Origin: Mycobacterium sp.
Lineage (GTDB): Bacteria > Actinomycetota > Actinomycetes > Mycobacteriales > Mycobacteriaceae
DNA length: 51,126 nt
Direction: 5' to 3'
Assembly: GCF_004298145.1 (NCBI RefSeq)
Contig: NZ_SCRH01000071.1
Span: forward strand, 1-51,126
In this document: in pieces, positions 40,644-49,224 of the stretch
Layout of the letters: every line of letters begins with the position of its first letter
How positions within the stretch are numbered: the first letter of the stretch is position 1
Position numbers and translations under genes: made by a program
Notes under the pieces: model-generated
What the model was told of the DNA's origin: nothing
Seen by the model: the letters and a program-made list of their open reading frames with translations, nothing else
Databases searched by the model: none

Positions 40644-42176
40644 TCAGCGCTTGGAGCGCTGACGGATGCGAGTGGTGAGCTCCTTGACGTGATCAAAAAC
40701 CTCACGCCGCTCGGCCATCTCGGACAAAATCTTGCGCTGCGCGTACATGACCGTGGTGTGGTCACGGCCGAAGGCCTGCCCGATCTTGGGCAACGACAGA
40801 TCGGTGAGCTCACGGCAGAGATACATAGCGATCTGGCGTGATTGAGCCAGCGCTCGAGTCTTGCCCGGGCCGCGGAGTTCCTCCACGGTGGTGTCGAAGT
40901 ATTCGGCGGTGGCGGCCATGATGGTGGCCGCACTGATTTGCATGGTGCTGGCATCGGCGATCAAATCGCGAAGCACGATTTCCGCCAGCGCCTTGTCGAT
41001 CGGGGTTTTGTTGAGCGAGGCGAACGCGGTCACCCGGATCAGGGCGCCTTCGAGCTCGCGAATGTTGCGCTCGATGCTGCTGGCGATGAGTTCCAGGACG
41101 TCGTCGGGGACCGCCAGCCGCTCCATCTGAGCTTTTTTGCGCAAGATGGCGATCCGGGTTTCCAGCTCCGGGGGCTGCACGTCGGTGATCAGGCCCCACT
41201 CGAAGCGCGTCCTGAGTCGGTCTTCCAGGGTGGCCAGCTGTTTGGGCGGCCGGTCAGACGAGATGACGATCTGCTTGTTGGCGTTGTGCAACGTGTTGAA
41301 GGTGTGGAAGAACTCTTCCTGGATGCCTTCCTTGCCTTCGATGAACTGAATGTCATCGACCAGCAGCACGTCGACGTCGCGATAGCTGCGCTTGAAGGCA
41401 ACCTTGCGGTCGTCGCGGAGCGAGTTGATGAAGTCGTTGGTGAATTCCTCGGTGGAGACGTATTTGACTCGCATCCCGGGGAACAGCCGCTGCGCGTAAT
41501 TGCCGGCGGCGTGCAGCAAGTGGGTCTTACCGAGACCGGACTCTCCCCAGATGAAGAGGGGGTTGTAGGCGCGGGCCGGTGCCTCGGCGATCGCCAGGGC
41601 CGCGGCATGCGCGAACCGGTTTGAGGCGCCGATGACGAAAGTGTCGAAGGTGTAGCGGCGGTTGAGGCTCGTTCCGGCGGCGACGGCGGGATCGATGGCG
41701 TGCGGCCGCTCAGTGAAGTAATTCGGCCAGCCCGGCTGGGCGTCGGCGACGGTCTGATCAGTTCCGAACGGCTCATCGGTGTCGATGGTGGCGTCGTCGG
41801 CCGGGAAAGCGTCGGATCCCGGGAACGGTTCCGCCGGTGGGATGAGAGCGTCCTCGACATCGTCGGGTGGGGGAGCGATGCGGACTCCCAATTGGATCTG
41901 CTGTCCGAGCCGGCGGCTGAGCGCATCGGTGATCGGTGCGCGCAGATGACGTTCAATCTCGTTTTGCACGAAGCTGCTCGGTACCGACAGCAGAGCAAAT
42001 CCCTCGACGATCGTCAGCGGCCGGACGAGATTCAGCCAGGCCCTTTGCTGTGGGGTGAGGGGTGTGACCAGAGTTGCGCGGTTGGCGGTGACACCGTCTG
42101 CGGTGGGGTCACCGTTGAGCTCGGAAACGACCGCATTCCACACTGTCGTGAAGCCTGAACCGGGGTCATCGGTCAA
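40644..42176 (-). CDS. dnaA: DnaA, chromosomal replication initiator
   Basis: This gene encodes 510 aa from TTG at 42176, the same start type as in M. tuberculosis. Domain I (1-95) mediates helicase and self contacts. An acidic Pro-rich linker covers about 100-165. The AAA+ domain has Walker A GESGLGKT (211-218), Walker B VDVLLVDDIQF, and sensor ISSDRPPKQL. The C-terminal DNA-binding domain carries the DnaA signature FGRDHTTVMYAQRKI. It binds DnaA boxes and opens oriC. It is divergent from rpmH. Confidence 0.98.
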   Translation of the reverse strand: MTDDPGSGFTTVWNAVVSELNGDPTADGVTANRATLVTPLTPQQRAWLNLVRPLTIVEGFALLSVPSSFVQNEIERHLRAPITDALSRRLGQQIQLGVRIAPPPDDVEDALIPPAEPFPGSDAFPADDATIDTDEPFGTDQTVADAQPGWPNYFTERPHAIDPAVAAGTSLNRRYTFDTFVIGASNRFAHAAALAIAEAPARAYNPLFIWGESGLGKTHLLHAAGNYAQRLFPGMRVKYVSTEEFTNDFINSLRDDRKVAFKRSYRDVDVLLVDDIQFIEGKEGIQEEFFHTFNTLHNANKQIVISSDRPPKQLATLEDRLRTRFEWGLITDVQPPELETRIAILRKKAQMERLAVPDDVLELIASSIERNIRELEGALIRVTAFASLNKTPIDKALAEIVLRDLIADASTMQISAATIMAATAEYFDTTVEELRGPGKTRALAQSRQIAMYLCRELTDLSLPKIGQAFGRDHTTVMYAQRKILSEMAERREVFDHVKELTTRIRQRSKR

Positions 42177-42776
42177 CGACGCATCTCCCTGGTTCTCGAA
42201 CGTCCCGGGTCGAAGTGCAACTCACGGTTGGCGACAAAGCAGCTGTCCACATAGTTATACACAGGTGTGGACAGGATGACCGTATACGAGCCACAACCTA
42301 CCCGCGACGGCTCGCGATCTCCGCGCTGGAAGAAAACCTTGGAAGGTTGTCTAGGCAGCTAGTCGATCCACCATCCTCGCTTCGTTGTCGAGTGCTGCTT
42401 CAGTCTAAAACGACTTGGGCAGAAGCTAACAGTTTTCCGTGCGGCTGCCAACCGTTCTGCTGCATTCCAATCGGGTCGTTTAGGGTATTGAGGCTTTGCT
42501 TCGGCTCGTTAGCGTAGTCACGCCGGCGTGGAGTGTGGCCGGAATGAGAAATCTTGCACCGGGTCCGCGCGGCTGCGTTGTGACAAGCCAGGTTTGACCA
42601 GGCGAAGGCTCGTCAGTACCCTCAAACAGTCGCCCGAAAGTCGGCGATACGGCTGCGACCCAGAACCACAGGGGACCGCGCCGGCCAGTAGCAGCAAGAC
42701 CACCTCCGGTCGGAACGCAGACGAGCCCGAAGCGAAACGTCTGAGCGGCCGGATGGCAAACAACGAGGAGAACGTC
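42177..42776. promoter_or_regulatory. 600-bp divergent promoter region between dnaA and rpmH
   Basis: No protein gene in this gap can be supported. The dnaA-proximal 100 bp contain the DnaA-box cluster given separately. Stretches such as AGTCTAAAACGACTT (42402 on) are A/T-richer than average and may hold promoters for both sides. TTGAGG at 42488 with TAGCGT sixteen bases later is a weak candidate for the rpmH promoter. Long frames on both strands here look like GC shadows. Confidence 0.5.
42243..42274. promoter_or_regulatory. Cluster of three DnaA boxes upstream of dnaA
   Basis: CTGTCCACA (42243-42251), TTATACACA (42255-42263) and TGTGGACAG (42266-42274, which reads CTGTCCACA in reverse) lie within 32 bp. 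Each is one base from a known box (TTGTCCACA or TTATCCACA). The outer two face each other around the middle one. They lie 67-98 bp upstream of the dnaA start, suited to autoregulation or to origin activity. Confidence 0.75.
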
Positions 42777-42920
42777 GTGGCCAAGGGCAAGCGGACCTTC
42801 CAGCCGAACAACCGGCGCCGAGCCCGTGTGCACGGCTTCCGCTTGCGGATGCGCACTCGTGCCGGACGCGCGATCGTGTCCGGTCGGCGCCGCAAGGGCC
42901 GCCGCGCGCTATCTGCCTGA
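42777..42920 (+). CDS. rpmH: Ribosomal protein bL34
   Basis: This gene encodes 47 aa from GTG at 42777, with GAGGAG six bases upstream. The sequence is the typical basic bL34: AKGKRTFQPNNRRRARVHGF, then RTRAGRAIVSGRRRKGRRAL. It is a component of the large ribosomal subunit, and rpmH is the first gene of the plus-strand block that continues with rnpA. The longer open frame upstream is not coding. Confidence 0.97.
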   Translation: MAKGKRTFQPNNRRRARVHGFRLRMRTRAGRAIVSGRRRKGRRALSA

Positions 42921-42942
42921 TCGCGGGTCAGGTCTTTCGGCG

Positions 42943-43302
42943 GTGCTTCCCGCACGCAACCGCATGACGCGGTCAATTGAGTTCGACGCGACGCTGAAGC
43001 ATGGGATTCGCCTGGCACAGCCCGACATCGTCGTTCACTTCCGGCGGGATAACGGCCGCGACGGAGAGACAGCGCCACACGTCGGACTGGTTGTCGGTAA
43101 GCCCGTCGGGTCGGCCGTGGAACGTCACCGGGTCGCCCGTCGGCTGCGGCATGTGGCCCGCGCGATTCTGGGCGAACTCGAGCAGTCCGACCGCCTGGTG
43201 ATCCGGGCGCTGCCGAGTAGCCGCACCGCGTCGTCGGCCCGTTTGGAGCAGGAGTTGCGGCGGTGTTTGCGGCGTATGCCGGCGGCGGGAATCGCACCGT
43301 GA
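42943..43302 (+). CDS. rnpA: RNase P protein component
   Basis: This gene encodes 119 aa from GTG at 42943, the start position that matches M. tuberculosis RnpA (LPARNRMTRSIEFDATLKHG). The conserved RNA-binding basic helix is GSAVERHRVARRLRHVARAI. The protein aids RNase P RNA in cutting tRNA precursors. The gene follows rpmH by 22 bp, and its stop overlaps the yidD GTG, so the chain is translationally linked. The start has only a weak ribosome-binding site. Confidence 0.95.
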   Translation: MLPARNRMTRSIEFDATLKHGIRLAQPDIVVHFRRDNGRDGETAPHVGLVVGKPVGSAVERHRVARRLRHVARAILGELEQSDRLVIRALPSSRTASSARLEQELRRCLRRMPAAGIAP

Positions 43303-43646
43303 CGGAACGGTCTTCGGTCGGCGCGTTCACCCGCACCGCGGGAAAGTCTGTAGCGCGGGGATTGATTTTCCTCATTCAGCTCTATCGGCATATGGTGTCG
43401 CCGCTACGTCCGGCGACGTGTCGCTTCGTTCCGACCTGCAGCCAGTACGCGGTCGATGCGCTGAACGAGTACGGGTTGATTCGGGGGAGCTGGTTGGCTG
43501 CGGCCAGACTCGCCAAGTGCGGACCATGGCACGAGGGCGGATGGGATCCGATACCGGATCGTCCCGGATGCCAAGGGAATTGCCAAGATGCCAGCGACGC
43601 TTGGGAGGTCCGAGCGACGCGAGGGGAGAGTGAATCTTTTGTTTGA
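43299..43646 (+). CDS. yidD: YidD, membrane protein insertion efficiency factor
   Basis: This gene encodes 115 aa from GTG 43299, which overlaps the rnpA stop as GTGA. The YidD motif CRFVPTCSQYAVDAL and the region LAKCGPWHEGGWDPIP are present; three or four Cys are conserved. An amphipathic N-terminal helix (ARGLIFLIQLYRHMVSPL) should lie on the membrane surface. It assists YidC and Sec insertion. The last 17 bp overlap yidC. Confidence 0.93.
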   Translation: MTERSSVGAFTRTAGKSVARGLIFLIQLYRHMVSPLRPATCRFVPTCSQYAVDALNEYGLIRGSWLAAARLAKCGPWHEGGWDPIPDRPGCQGNCQDASDAWEVRATRGESESFV

Positions 43647-44718
43647 TTTCTTCAGCCTCGACTTCGTCTACTACCCGGTGTCGTGGATCATGTGGGTTTG
43701 GTACAAGTTGTTCGCCTCCATGCTGGGGCCGTCGAACTTCTTCGCCTGGGCGCTGTCGGTGATGTTCTTGGTCTTCAGCCTGCGCGCGCTGCTTTACAAG
43801 CCGTTCGTGCGACAGATCCGCACCACGCGCCAGATGCAGGAGCTGCAACCGCAGATCAAGGCGCTGCAGAAGAAGTACGGCAAGGACCGCCAGCGGATGG
43901 CGCTCGAGATGCAGAAGCTGCAGCGCGAACACGGCTTCAATCCGATCCTCGGCTGCCTGCCCATGCTGGCGCAGATCCCGGTGTTCATCGGTCTGTATCA
44001 CGTGTTGCGCTCGTTCAACCGAACCACCGGCGGGTTCGGCCAACCGCATCTGTCGGTGGCCGAGAACCGGATGACCGGAAACTACGTGTTCACCCCGACG
44101 GACGTGGCGCACTTCCTGGATGCCAACTTGTTCGGCGCACCGATCGGCGCCTTCATGACACAGCGCACGGGCTTGGACGCGTTCACCTTCTTCAGCCGGC
44201 CCGCCGTGATCGCCGTTGGCCTCCCGGTGATGATCCTGGCCGGCGTCGCGACGTACTTCAACAGTCGGGCGTCGGTGGCGAGGCAGAGCCCGGAGGCGGC
44301 GGCCAACCCGCAGACCGCGATGATGAACAAGCTTGCGCTGTACGTGTTTCCGCTCGGCGTGGTCGTCGGTGGGCCGTTCCTTCCGCTCGCGATCATCCTG
44401 TACTGGTTCGCGAACAACATCTGGACCTTCGGTCAGCAGCACTACGTCTTCGGGATGATCGAAAAAGAGGACGAGGCGAAAAAGCAGGAAACGATCGAGC
44501 GCCGGGCGGCCAACGCGCCGGCGCCCGGCGCCAAGCCCAAGCGGAACCCCAAGACGGCGCCGCCGGGCGGGAACGGTTCGGCGAAGGCCGATGCCGACGC
44601 GTCCAGTCCCGCGGAGACGGATTCCGATGTGGCCGAGGGGCAGGAGACGGAAGCCAACGATGGGCCGGGCAATCGGACCCCGCGGCCCGGTGCGCGACCG
44701 AAGAAACGCAAACGCTGA
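43630..44718 (+). CDS. yidC: YidC/Oxa1-type membrane protein insertase
   Basis: This gene encodes 362 aa (366 in M. tuberculosis). GTG at 43630 (NLLFDFFSLDFVYYPVSW) matches the family start and lies in a purine-rich run. Membrane segments include SWIMWVWYKLF, FFAWALSVMFLVFSLRALLY, PMLAQIPVFIGLYHVL and ILYWFANNIWTFGQQHY. The positive cytoplasmic loop QLQPQ-like RQMQELQPQIKALQKKYG carries the hydrophilic-groove arginine region. The C-terminal 100 residues are a basic tail ending PRPGARPKKRKR that may bind ribosomes. It inserts membrane proteins with or without Sec. Confidence 0.96.
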   Translation: MNLLFDFFSLDFVYYPVSWIMWVWYKLFASMLGPSNFFAWALSVMFLVFSLRALLYKPFVRQIRTTRQMQELQPQIKALQKKYGKDRQRMALEMQKLQREHGFNPILGCLPMLAQIPVFIGLYHVLRSFNRTTGGFGQPHLSVAENRMTGNYVFTPTDVAHFLDANLFGAPIGAFMTQRTGLDAFTFFSRPAVIAVGLPVMILAGVATYFNSRASVARQSPEAAANPQTAMMNKLALYVFPLGVVVGGPFLPLAIILYWFANNIWTFGQQHYVFGMIEKEDEAKKQETIERRAANAPAPGAKPKRNPKTAPPGGNGSAKADADASSPAETDSDVAEGQETEANDGPGNRTPRPGARPKKRKR

Positions 44719-44800
44719 TACGGGCGGACAAGCTATCGGGGCGACCCTGGGTAGGGCGACCCGAATCGGGCTCAGACCCATGGATGAGGGAGAGAAAGAC

Positions 44801-45367
44801 ATGACAGACGCCGACACCACCGAGCGCGACGTTGATACCGAACTCGAGACATCAGAGCCGGCCGAGGACACCGTCCAGGGCGGTGCCGAGGAAACCGACG
44901 ACCTGGAGGATCGGTTGGTCGCCGAGGGCGAGATCGCCGGGGACTACCTCGAGGAGTTGTTGGATCTGCTGGACTTCGACGGTGACATCGACTTGGACGT
45001 TGAGGGGAGCCGCGCGATCGTGAGCATCGATGGCAGCGACGACTTGAACAAGTTGGTCGGCCGCGGCGGCGAGGTGCTCGACGCACTGCAGGAACTCACC
45101 CGACTGGCGGTGCACCAGAAGACCGGAGTGCGGAGCCGGTTGATGCTCGACGTCGCGGGTTGGCGCCGGCGCCGCCGCGAAGAGTTGGCGGCGCTGGGTG
45201 ACAAGGTCGCGCGGCGGGTGCTCGAATCGGGGGATCGCGAAGAGCTGGCGCCGATGACGCCGTTCGAGCGGAAGATCGTCCACGACGCGGTCGCGGCGGT
45301 GTCCGGGGTCCACAGCGAGAGCGAGGGTGTCGAGCCGTCGCGCCGCGTGGTCGTTCTGCACGACTGA
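44801..45367 (+). CDS. KH/R3H RNA-binding protein (Jag/KhpB type), Rv3920c homologue
   Basis: This gene encodes 188 aa from ATG 44801, preceded by GGGAGAGAAAG. The first 45 residues are acidic. A KH domain (about 60-110) holds the GRGGEVLDALQELTRLA loop. The R3H domain (about 120-185) is marked by REELAALGDKVARRVLESGD and the RKIVHDAVA segment. The usual Jag N-terminal domain is absent. Family members regulate cell division and elongation through RNA binding. It follows yidC, as is common. Confidence 0.92.
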   Translation: MTDADTTERDVDTELETSEPAEDTVQGGAEETDDLEDRLVAEGEIAGDYLEELLDLLDFDGDIDLDVEGSRAIVSIDGSDDLNKLVGRGGEVLDALQELTRLAVHQKTGVRSRLMLDVAGWRRRRREELAALGDKVARRVLESGDREELAPMTPFERKIVHDAVAAVSGVHSESEGVEPSRRVVVLHD

Positions 45368-45445
45368 CGTCCCGGAGTTACAGCGGTGTAGTTCGTCTGG
45401 TCCGAAGGGCGTCCGAAGGTTGAAAGTGCACACGCCAACTAGAGG

Positions 45446-46180
45446 ATGTTTCACGTGAAACATGTCGGTTCGGTCGAGTCCGCGGGGGAGCCTTCGGGCT
45501 CGGACCCCGGTGCCGCGCCCGATTCGGCCACGGAGGTCTTCGGCGAGCGGCTCGGTATCGCGCGACGGTACGCCGCGCTGCTCGCCGGCGCGGGTGTGGA
45601 GCGCGGGCTGCTCGGGCCGCGGGAGGTGGACCGCATCTGGGACCGCCACATATTGAATAGTGCCGCCGCCGCCGAGCTTCTCGTCCCGGGCGAGCGCATC
45701 ATCGACATCGGGAGTGGGGCAGGTCTGCCGGGGATACCCCTGGCGATCGCGCGGCCCGATCTCGAGGTCGTGCTGCTCGAACCCCTCCTGCGCCGCAGCG
45801 AGTTTCTCAACGAGGTCGTCAACGAACTAGGGTTAGCCGTCGAGGTGGTCCGCGGCCGTGCGGAAGAGCCGGGAGTGCGCAACCGGTTCGGCGAGAGGGA
45901 TGCGGCGGTGTCACGAGCGGTCGCGGCGTTGGACAAGCTGACGAAGTGGAGCATGCCGTTGCTACGCCCGGGCGGCCGAATGCTCGCCATCAAGGGGGAG
46001 CGGGCAGCCGAGGAAGTTGAAGAGTTCCGGCGTGTGATGACAGCATCGGGCGCCGCTGATGTCAGGGTGGTGACATGTGGCGCGAACTATTTGCGTCCCC
46101 CCGCAACCGTCGTTTTAGCGCGACGCGGACAGCCGCCGCACCACAAGTCGGCACGGACCGGGAAGGCCGCAACCCGATGA
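45446..46180 (+). CDS. rsmG: RsmG (GidB), 16S rRNA m7G methyltransferase
   Basis: This gene encodes 244 aa from ATG 45446. The SAM-binding loop is IIDIGSGAGLPGIPLAIA, followed by VVLLEPLLRRSEFL and the RsmG block AVSRAVAALDKLTKWSMPLL. It methylates G527 (E. coli number) of 16S rRNA; loss gives low-level streptomycin resistance. The first codons spell MFHVKH because they lie within a parS site. AGAGG at 45441 is too close to ATG 45446 but well spaced for GTG 45455, so the true start may be that GTG. Overlap with an upstream parA start (ATGA at 46177) is possible. Confidence 0.95.
   Translation: MFHVKHVGSVESAGEPSGSDPGAAPDSATEVFGERLGIARRYAALLAGAGVERGLLGPREVDRIWDRHILNSAAAAELLVPGERIIDIGSGAGLPGIPLAIARPDLEVVLLEPLLRRSEFLNEVVNELGLAVEVVRGRAEEPGVRNRFGERDAAVSRAVAALDKLTKWSMPLLRPGGRMLAIKGERAAEEVEEFRRVMTASGAADVRVVTCGANYLRPPATVVLARRGQPPHHKSARTGKAATR
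45447..45462. promoter_or_regulatory. parS centromere site 1
   Basis: TGTTTCACGTGAAACA is a perfect 16-bp palindrome and the consensus ParB-binding site of bacteria. It overlaps codons 1-6 of rsmG. ParB spreads and condenses from here, and ParA then moves the origin region. Confidence 0.96.
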
Positions 46181-46200
46181 CTTCTTCAGGAGATAGGCCG

Positions 46201-47190
46201 GTGACTCCGGCTTCGGGGGGCGTTGCGGAGCCGGACGTCGCGGCCTCGGTGGAGACGCACGCGGCACCGCCACCGCCCCAATCGTCGCCGGCCCCGCCCG
46301 TGGCGCAGCCGAATGTTTCACGTGAAACAGCGGCCGAATTCGACACCCCGATCGGGGCGGCCGCCGAACGCGCCATGCGGGTTCTACACACCACATATCC
46401 GCCGCTGCGCCGTCCGGCCCGCCGCCGCGTCTTCACCGTCGCGAACCAGAAGGGCGGCGTGGGTAAGACCACCACCGCGGTCAACCTGGCTGCCGCGCTC
46501 GCGCTGCAGGGGCTCAAGACTCTGGTCATCGACCTCGACCCGCAGGGTAATGCGAGCACGGCGCTCGGCATCACCGACCGCAAATCGGGGACGCCGTCGT
46601 CGTACGAGGTGCTGCTCGGCGAAGTTTCCGTGCGCGACGCCCTGCGGCAGAGTCCACACAACGACCGGCTGTTCTGCATCCCGGCGACGATCGACCTGGC
46701 GGGTGCCGAGATCGAGTTGGTGAGCATGGTGGCGCGCGAGAACCGGCTGCGCACCGCGCTGGCCGATCTCGACAGCCTCGACTTCGACTGCGTCTTCATC
46801 GACTGCCCACCCTCGCTCGGCCTGCTGACCATCAACGCGCTCGTCGCCGCACCGGAAGTCCTGATCCCGATCCAGTGCGAGTACTACGCCCTGGAGGGTG
46901 TCTCGCAGTTGATGCGCAACATCGAGATGGTGAAGGCCCACCTCAATCCGAAGCTCGAGGTGAGCACGGTGGTGCTGACCATGTACGACGGCCGCACCAA
47001 GCTCGCGGATCAGGTCGCCGAAGAGGTACGGCGCTATTTCGGGAGCAAGGTGCTGCGGACGGTGATTCCGCGCAGCGTGAAGGTTTCCGAGGCACCGGGC
47101 TACAGCATGACCATCATCGATTACGACCCCGGTTCCCGCGGGGCCATGAGCTATCTTGACGCGAGCCGCGAACTCGCCGAGCGCGGTTGA
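46201..47190 (+). CDS. parA: ParA, chromosome segregation ATPase
   Basis: This gene encodes 329 aa from GTG 46201, which has AGGAGA seven bases upstream; ATG 46177, overlapping the rsmG stop, would add eight residues. The N-terminal 80 residues are Pro/Ala-rich and include codons within a parS site. The deviant Walker A KGGVGKTT (in ANQKGGVGKTTTAVN), Walker A-prime and B (VIDLDPQGNAST, FIDCPPSLGL) are intact. ParA dimers bind DNA nonspecifically and pull ParB-parS complexes. It is followed by parB. Confidence 0.96.
   Translation: MTPASGGVAEPDVAASVETHAAPPPPQSSPAPPVAQPNVSRETAAEFDTPIGAAAERAMRVLHTTYPPLRRPARRRVFTVANQKGGVGKTTTAVNLAAALALQGLKTLVIDLDPQGNASTALGITDRKSGTPSSYEVLLGEVSVRDALRQSPHNDRLFCIPATIDLAGAEIELVSMVARENRLRTALADLDSLDFDCVFIDCPPSLGLLTINALVAAPEVLIPIQCEYYALEGVSQLMRNIEMVKAHLNPKLEVSTVVLTMYDGRTKLADQVAEEVRRYFGSKVLRTVIPRSVKVSEAPGYSMTIIDYDPGSRGAMSYLDASRELAERG
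46314..46329. promoter_or_regulatory. parS centromere site 2, inside parA
   Basis: A second perfect TGTTTCACGTGAAACA lies within parA codons that read NVSRETA. It is 867 bp from site 1. Mycobacteria carry their parS sites in this region near the origin. Confidence 0.96.
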
Positions 47191-47213
47191 CCACCATCCG
47201 TGAAGGGACGACC

Positions 47214-48200
47214 ATGACGCAGCCGTTACGCAAAAAGGGTGGCCTCGGCCGGGGTCTGGCTTCGCTCATTCCTACCGGTCCCGCGGAGGGCGATTCCGGA
47301 CCGGCGACCCTCGGCCCGAGGATGGGGGACGCGGCCGCCGACGTTTTGATCGGGGGACCGCCGCCGCAGGACACCTCGTCGATGGGCGCGGTCTACCGCG
47401 AAATCGCACCGGCCGACATCGAGCGCAACCCACGTCAACCCCGGCAGGTCTTCGACGAGGAAGCGCTGGCCGAACTGGTGCACTCCATCCGCGAGTTCGG
47501 ACTCTTACAGCCGATCGTGGTGCGGGCCGTCAAGGATTCGGCAACCGCTGCGCGCTACCAGATCGTGATGGGGGAGCGGCGCTGGCGTGCGGCACAAGAG
47601 GCGGGGCTGGCGACCATCCCGGCGATCGTGCGCGAGACCGGCGACGACAATCTGCTGCGCGACGCGCTGTTGGAGAACATCCACCGGGTGCAGCTGAACC
47701 CGTTGGAAGAGGCGGCCGCCTACCAGCAGCTGCTCGACGAGTTCGGTGTCACCCACGATGAACTGGCGGCCCGCATCGGACGGTCGCGGCCGTTGATCAC
47801 CAACATGATCCGGTTGCTCAAGCTGCCGATCGCGGTGCAGCGGCGCGTGGCCGCCGGGGTGCTGTCCGCCGGCCACGCTCGTGCGCTCCTGTCCCTGGAG
47901 GCCGGTCCCGAGGCGCAGGAGGAACTGGCCACCCGCATCGTGGCGGAGGGGTTGTCGGTGCGGGCCACCGAGGAGGCGGTCACGTTGGCCAACCGGGCCG
48001 GCACGACCACGCCGGCGCCCCCGCGCCGCAAGCCGATGCAGATGCCCGGGCTGCAAGATGTTGCTGACCGACTCTCGACCGCCTTCGATACGCGGGTGAC
48101 GGTCAGCCTGGGCAAACGTAAGGGCAAGATCGTCGTCGAGTTCGGCTCGGTGGACGATCTACAGCGAATCATCGACGTCATGACGCCGCCCAAGGCATGA
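47214..48200 (+). CDS. parB: ParB, centromere-binding CTPase
   Basis: This gene encodes 328 aa from ATG 47214 with AAGGGA at good spacing; a TTG at 47187 overlapping parA is possible but weaker. The start reads MTQPLRKKGGLGRGLASLIP. The ParB/CTP-binding core has NPRQPRQVFDEEALAELV, GERRWRAAQEAGLATIPAIV and ENIHRVQLNPLEEA. The HTH for parS follows (LAARIGRSRPLITNMIRLLK). The C-terminal dimer domain begins near FDTRVTVSLGKRKGKIVVEF. It binds the two parS sites and is the partner of ParA and SMC. Confidence 0.97.
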   Translation: MTQPLRKKGGLGRGLASLIPTGPAEGDSGPATLGPRMGDAAADVLIGGPPPQDTSSMGAVYREIAPADIERNPRQPRQVFDEEALAELVHSIREFGLLQPIVVRAVKDSATAARYQIVMGERRWRAAQEAGLATIPAIVRETGDDNLLRDALLENIHRVQLNPLEEAAAYQQLLDEFGVTHDELAARIGRSRPLITNMIRLLKLPIAVQRRVAAGVLSAGHARALLSLEAGPEAQEELATRIVAEGLSVRATEEAVTLANRAGTTTPAPPRRKPMQMPGLQDVADRLSTAFDTRVTVSLGKRKGKIVVEFGSVDDLQRIIDVMTPPKA

Positions 48201-48464
48201 TCTAGGGGCACGGTGTAATTACGTCACTGTGACATTGGGCCGGTTCGGTGGGAGATTTCCGGGCTCCCGGTGTTGCGGTTCGACGAAACAGTATGGGTGG
48301 CAACGACTTTCGGAAATCGATGCGCCGCCACCACACCGGGCCGGCGATCCGGGTGCGCCAACCCGCGTGGCCAGGTTAACGCTGGCCCGATCGCGGCCAC
48401 CTCTCCTATCCTGGAGGGGTTGCCGGTGCAGATGGCTGCAGTACCGCACAGGAGCAGGAGGCTA

Positions 48465-49217
48465 GTGTCCGCTCGAATCATGCCGCTGCGGCTCGAGGCA
48501 TTCGAGCAGCTTCCCAAGCACGCGCGCCGGTGCGTCTTCTGGGAGGTCGACCCGGCGACCCTCGGCAACCAGGATCACCTCACCGACCCCGAATTCGAGA
48601 AGGAAGCGTGGTTGTCGATGGTGATGCTGGAGTGGGGGTCATGCGGACAGGTGGCCACCGCGGTCCCCGACGAGCGAAGTCAGGCCGAGCCGCCGTGCCT
48701 GGGCTATGTGTTCTACGCTCCACCGCGGGCGGTGCCGCGTGCTCAGCGATTTCCGACCGGGCCGGTTTCCGCGGACGCGGTGCTGTTGACGTCGATGGGT
48801 ATCGAGCCAGGACCGGCCGCCGACGACCTACCGCACGGCTTGATCGCCCGGGTCATCGACGAGTTGGTTCGACGCGGCGTGCGGGCGCTCGAAGCGTTCG
48901 GCCGCACCCCGGCGGTGTCGGAACTACAGGACCCGAGACTGGTCGGCCCCGATGTGCGGGCGGTGTTGGAAGCCGTCGGCGATTGCTCGGTGGACCGTTG
49001 TGTGATGGACGCGGAGTTCTTGCAAGACGTGGGTTTCGTTGTGGTGGCACCACATACGTACTTCCCGCGACTGCGGCTCGAGCTTGACAAGGGTCTCGGA
49101 TGGAAGGCCGAAGTCGAGGCGGCCTTGGAGCGTCTGCTGGAGAGCGCGCATCTGGAGCAGCCGGTCGGGGCCGGGTCGACGGCAGGGAATGCGGCGGGGA
49201 CCACCCCGGGTGGTTAG
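48465..49217 (+). CDS. GNAT-like acetyltransferase-fold protein, Rv3916c homologue
   Basis: This gene encodes about 250 aa from GTG 48465 (SARIMPLRLEAFEQLPKHAR), preceded by AGGAG; ATG 48480 is an alternative nearer to the 244 aa of M. tuberculosis Rv3916c. The fold suggests an N-terminal acetyltransferase-like half (CVFWEVDPATLGN, CLGYVFYAPPRAVPRA) and a GNAT-like C-terminal half (VIDELVRRGVRALEAFGR, DAEFLQDVGFVVVAPHTYFP). No classical R-x-x-G-x-A loop is evident, so enzyme activity is uncertain. It lies 264 bp after parB; that gap has the 11-bp repeat GTCAC-T-GTGAC at 48223 and no gene. Confidence 0.8.
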   Translation: MSARIMPLRLEAFEQLPKHARRCVFWEVDPATLGNQDHLTDPEFEKEAWLSMVMLEWGSCGQVATAVPDERSQAEPPCLGYVFYAPPRAVPRAQRFPTGPVSADAVLLTSMGIEPGPAADDLPHGLIARVIDELVRRGVRALEAFGRTPAVSELQDPRLVGPDVRAVLEAVGDCSVDRCVMDAEFLQDVGFVVVAPHTYFPRLRLELDKGLGWKAEVEAALERLLESAHLEQPVGAGSTAGNAAGTTPGG

Positions 49218-49224
49218 CGGGTGG

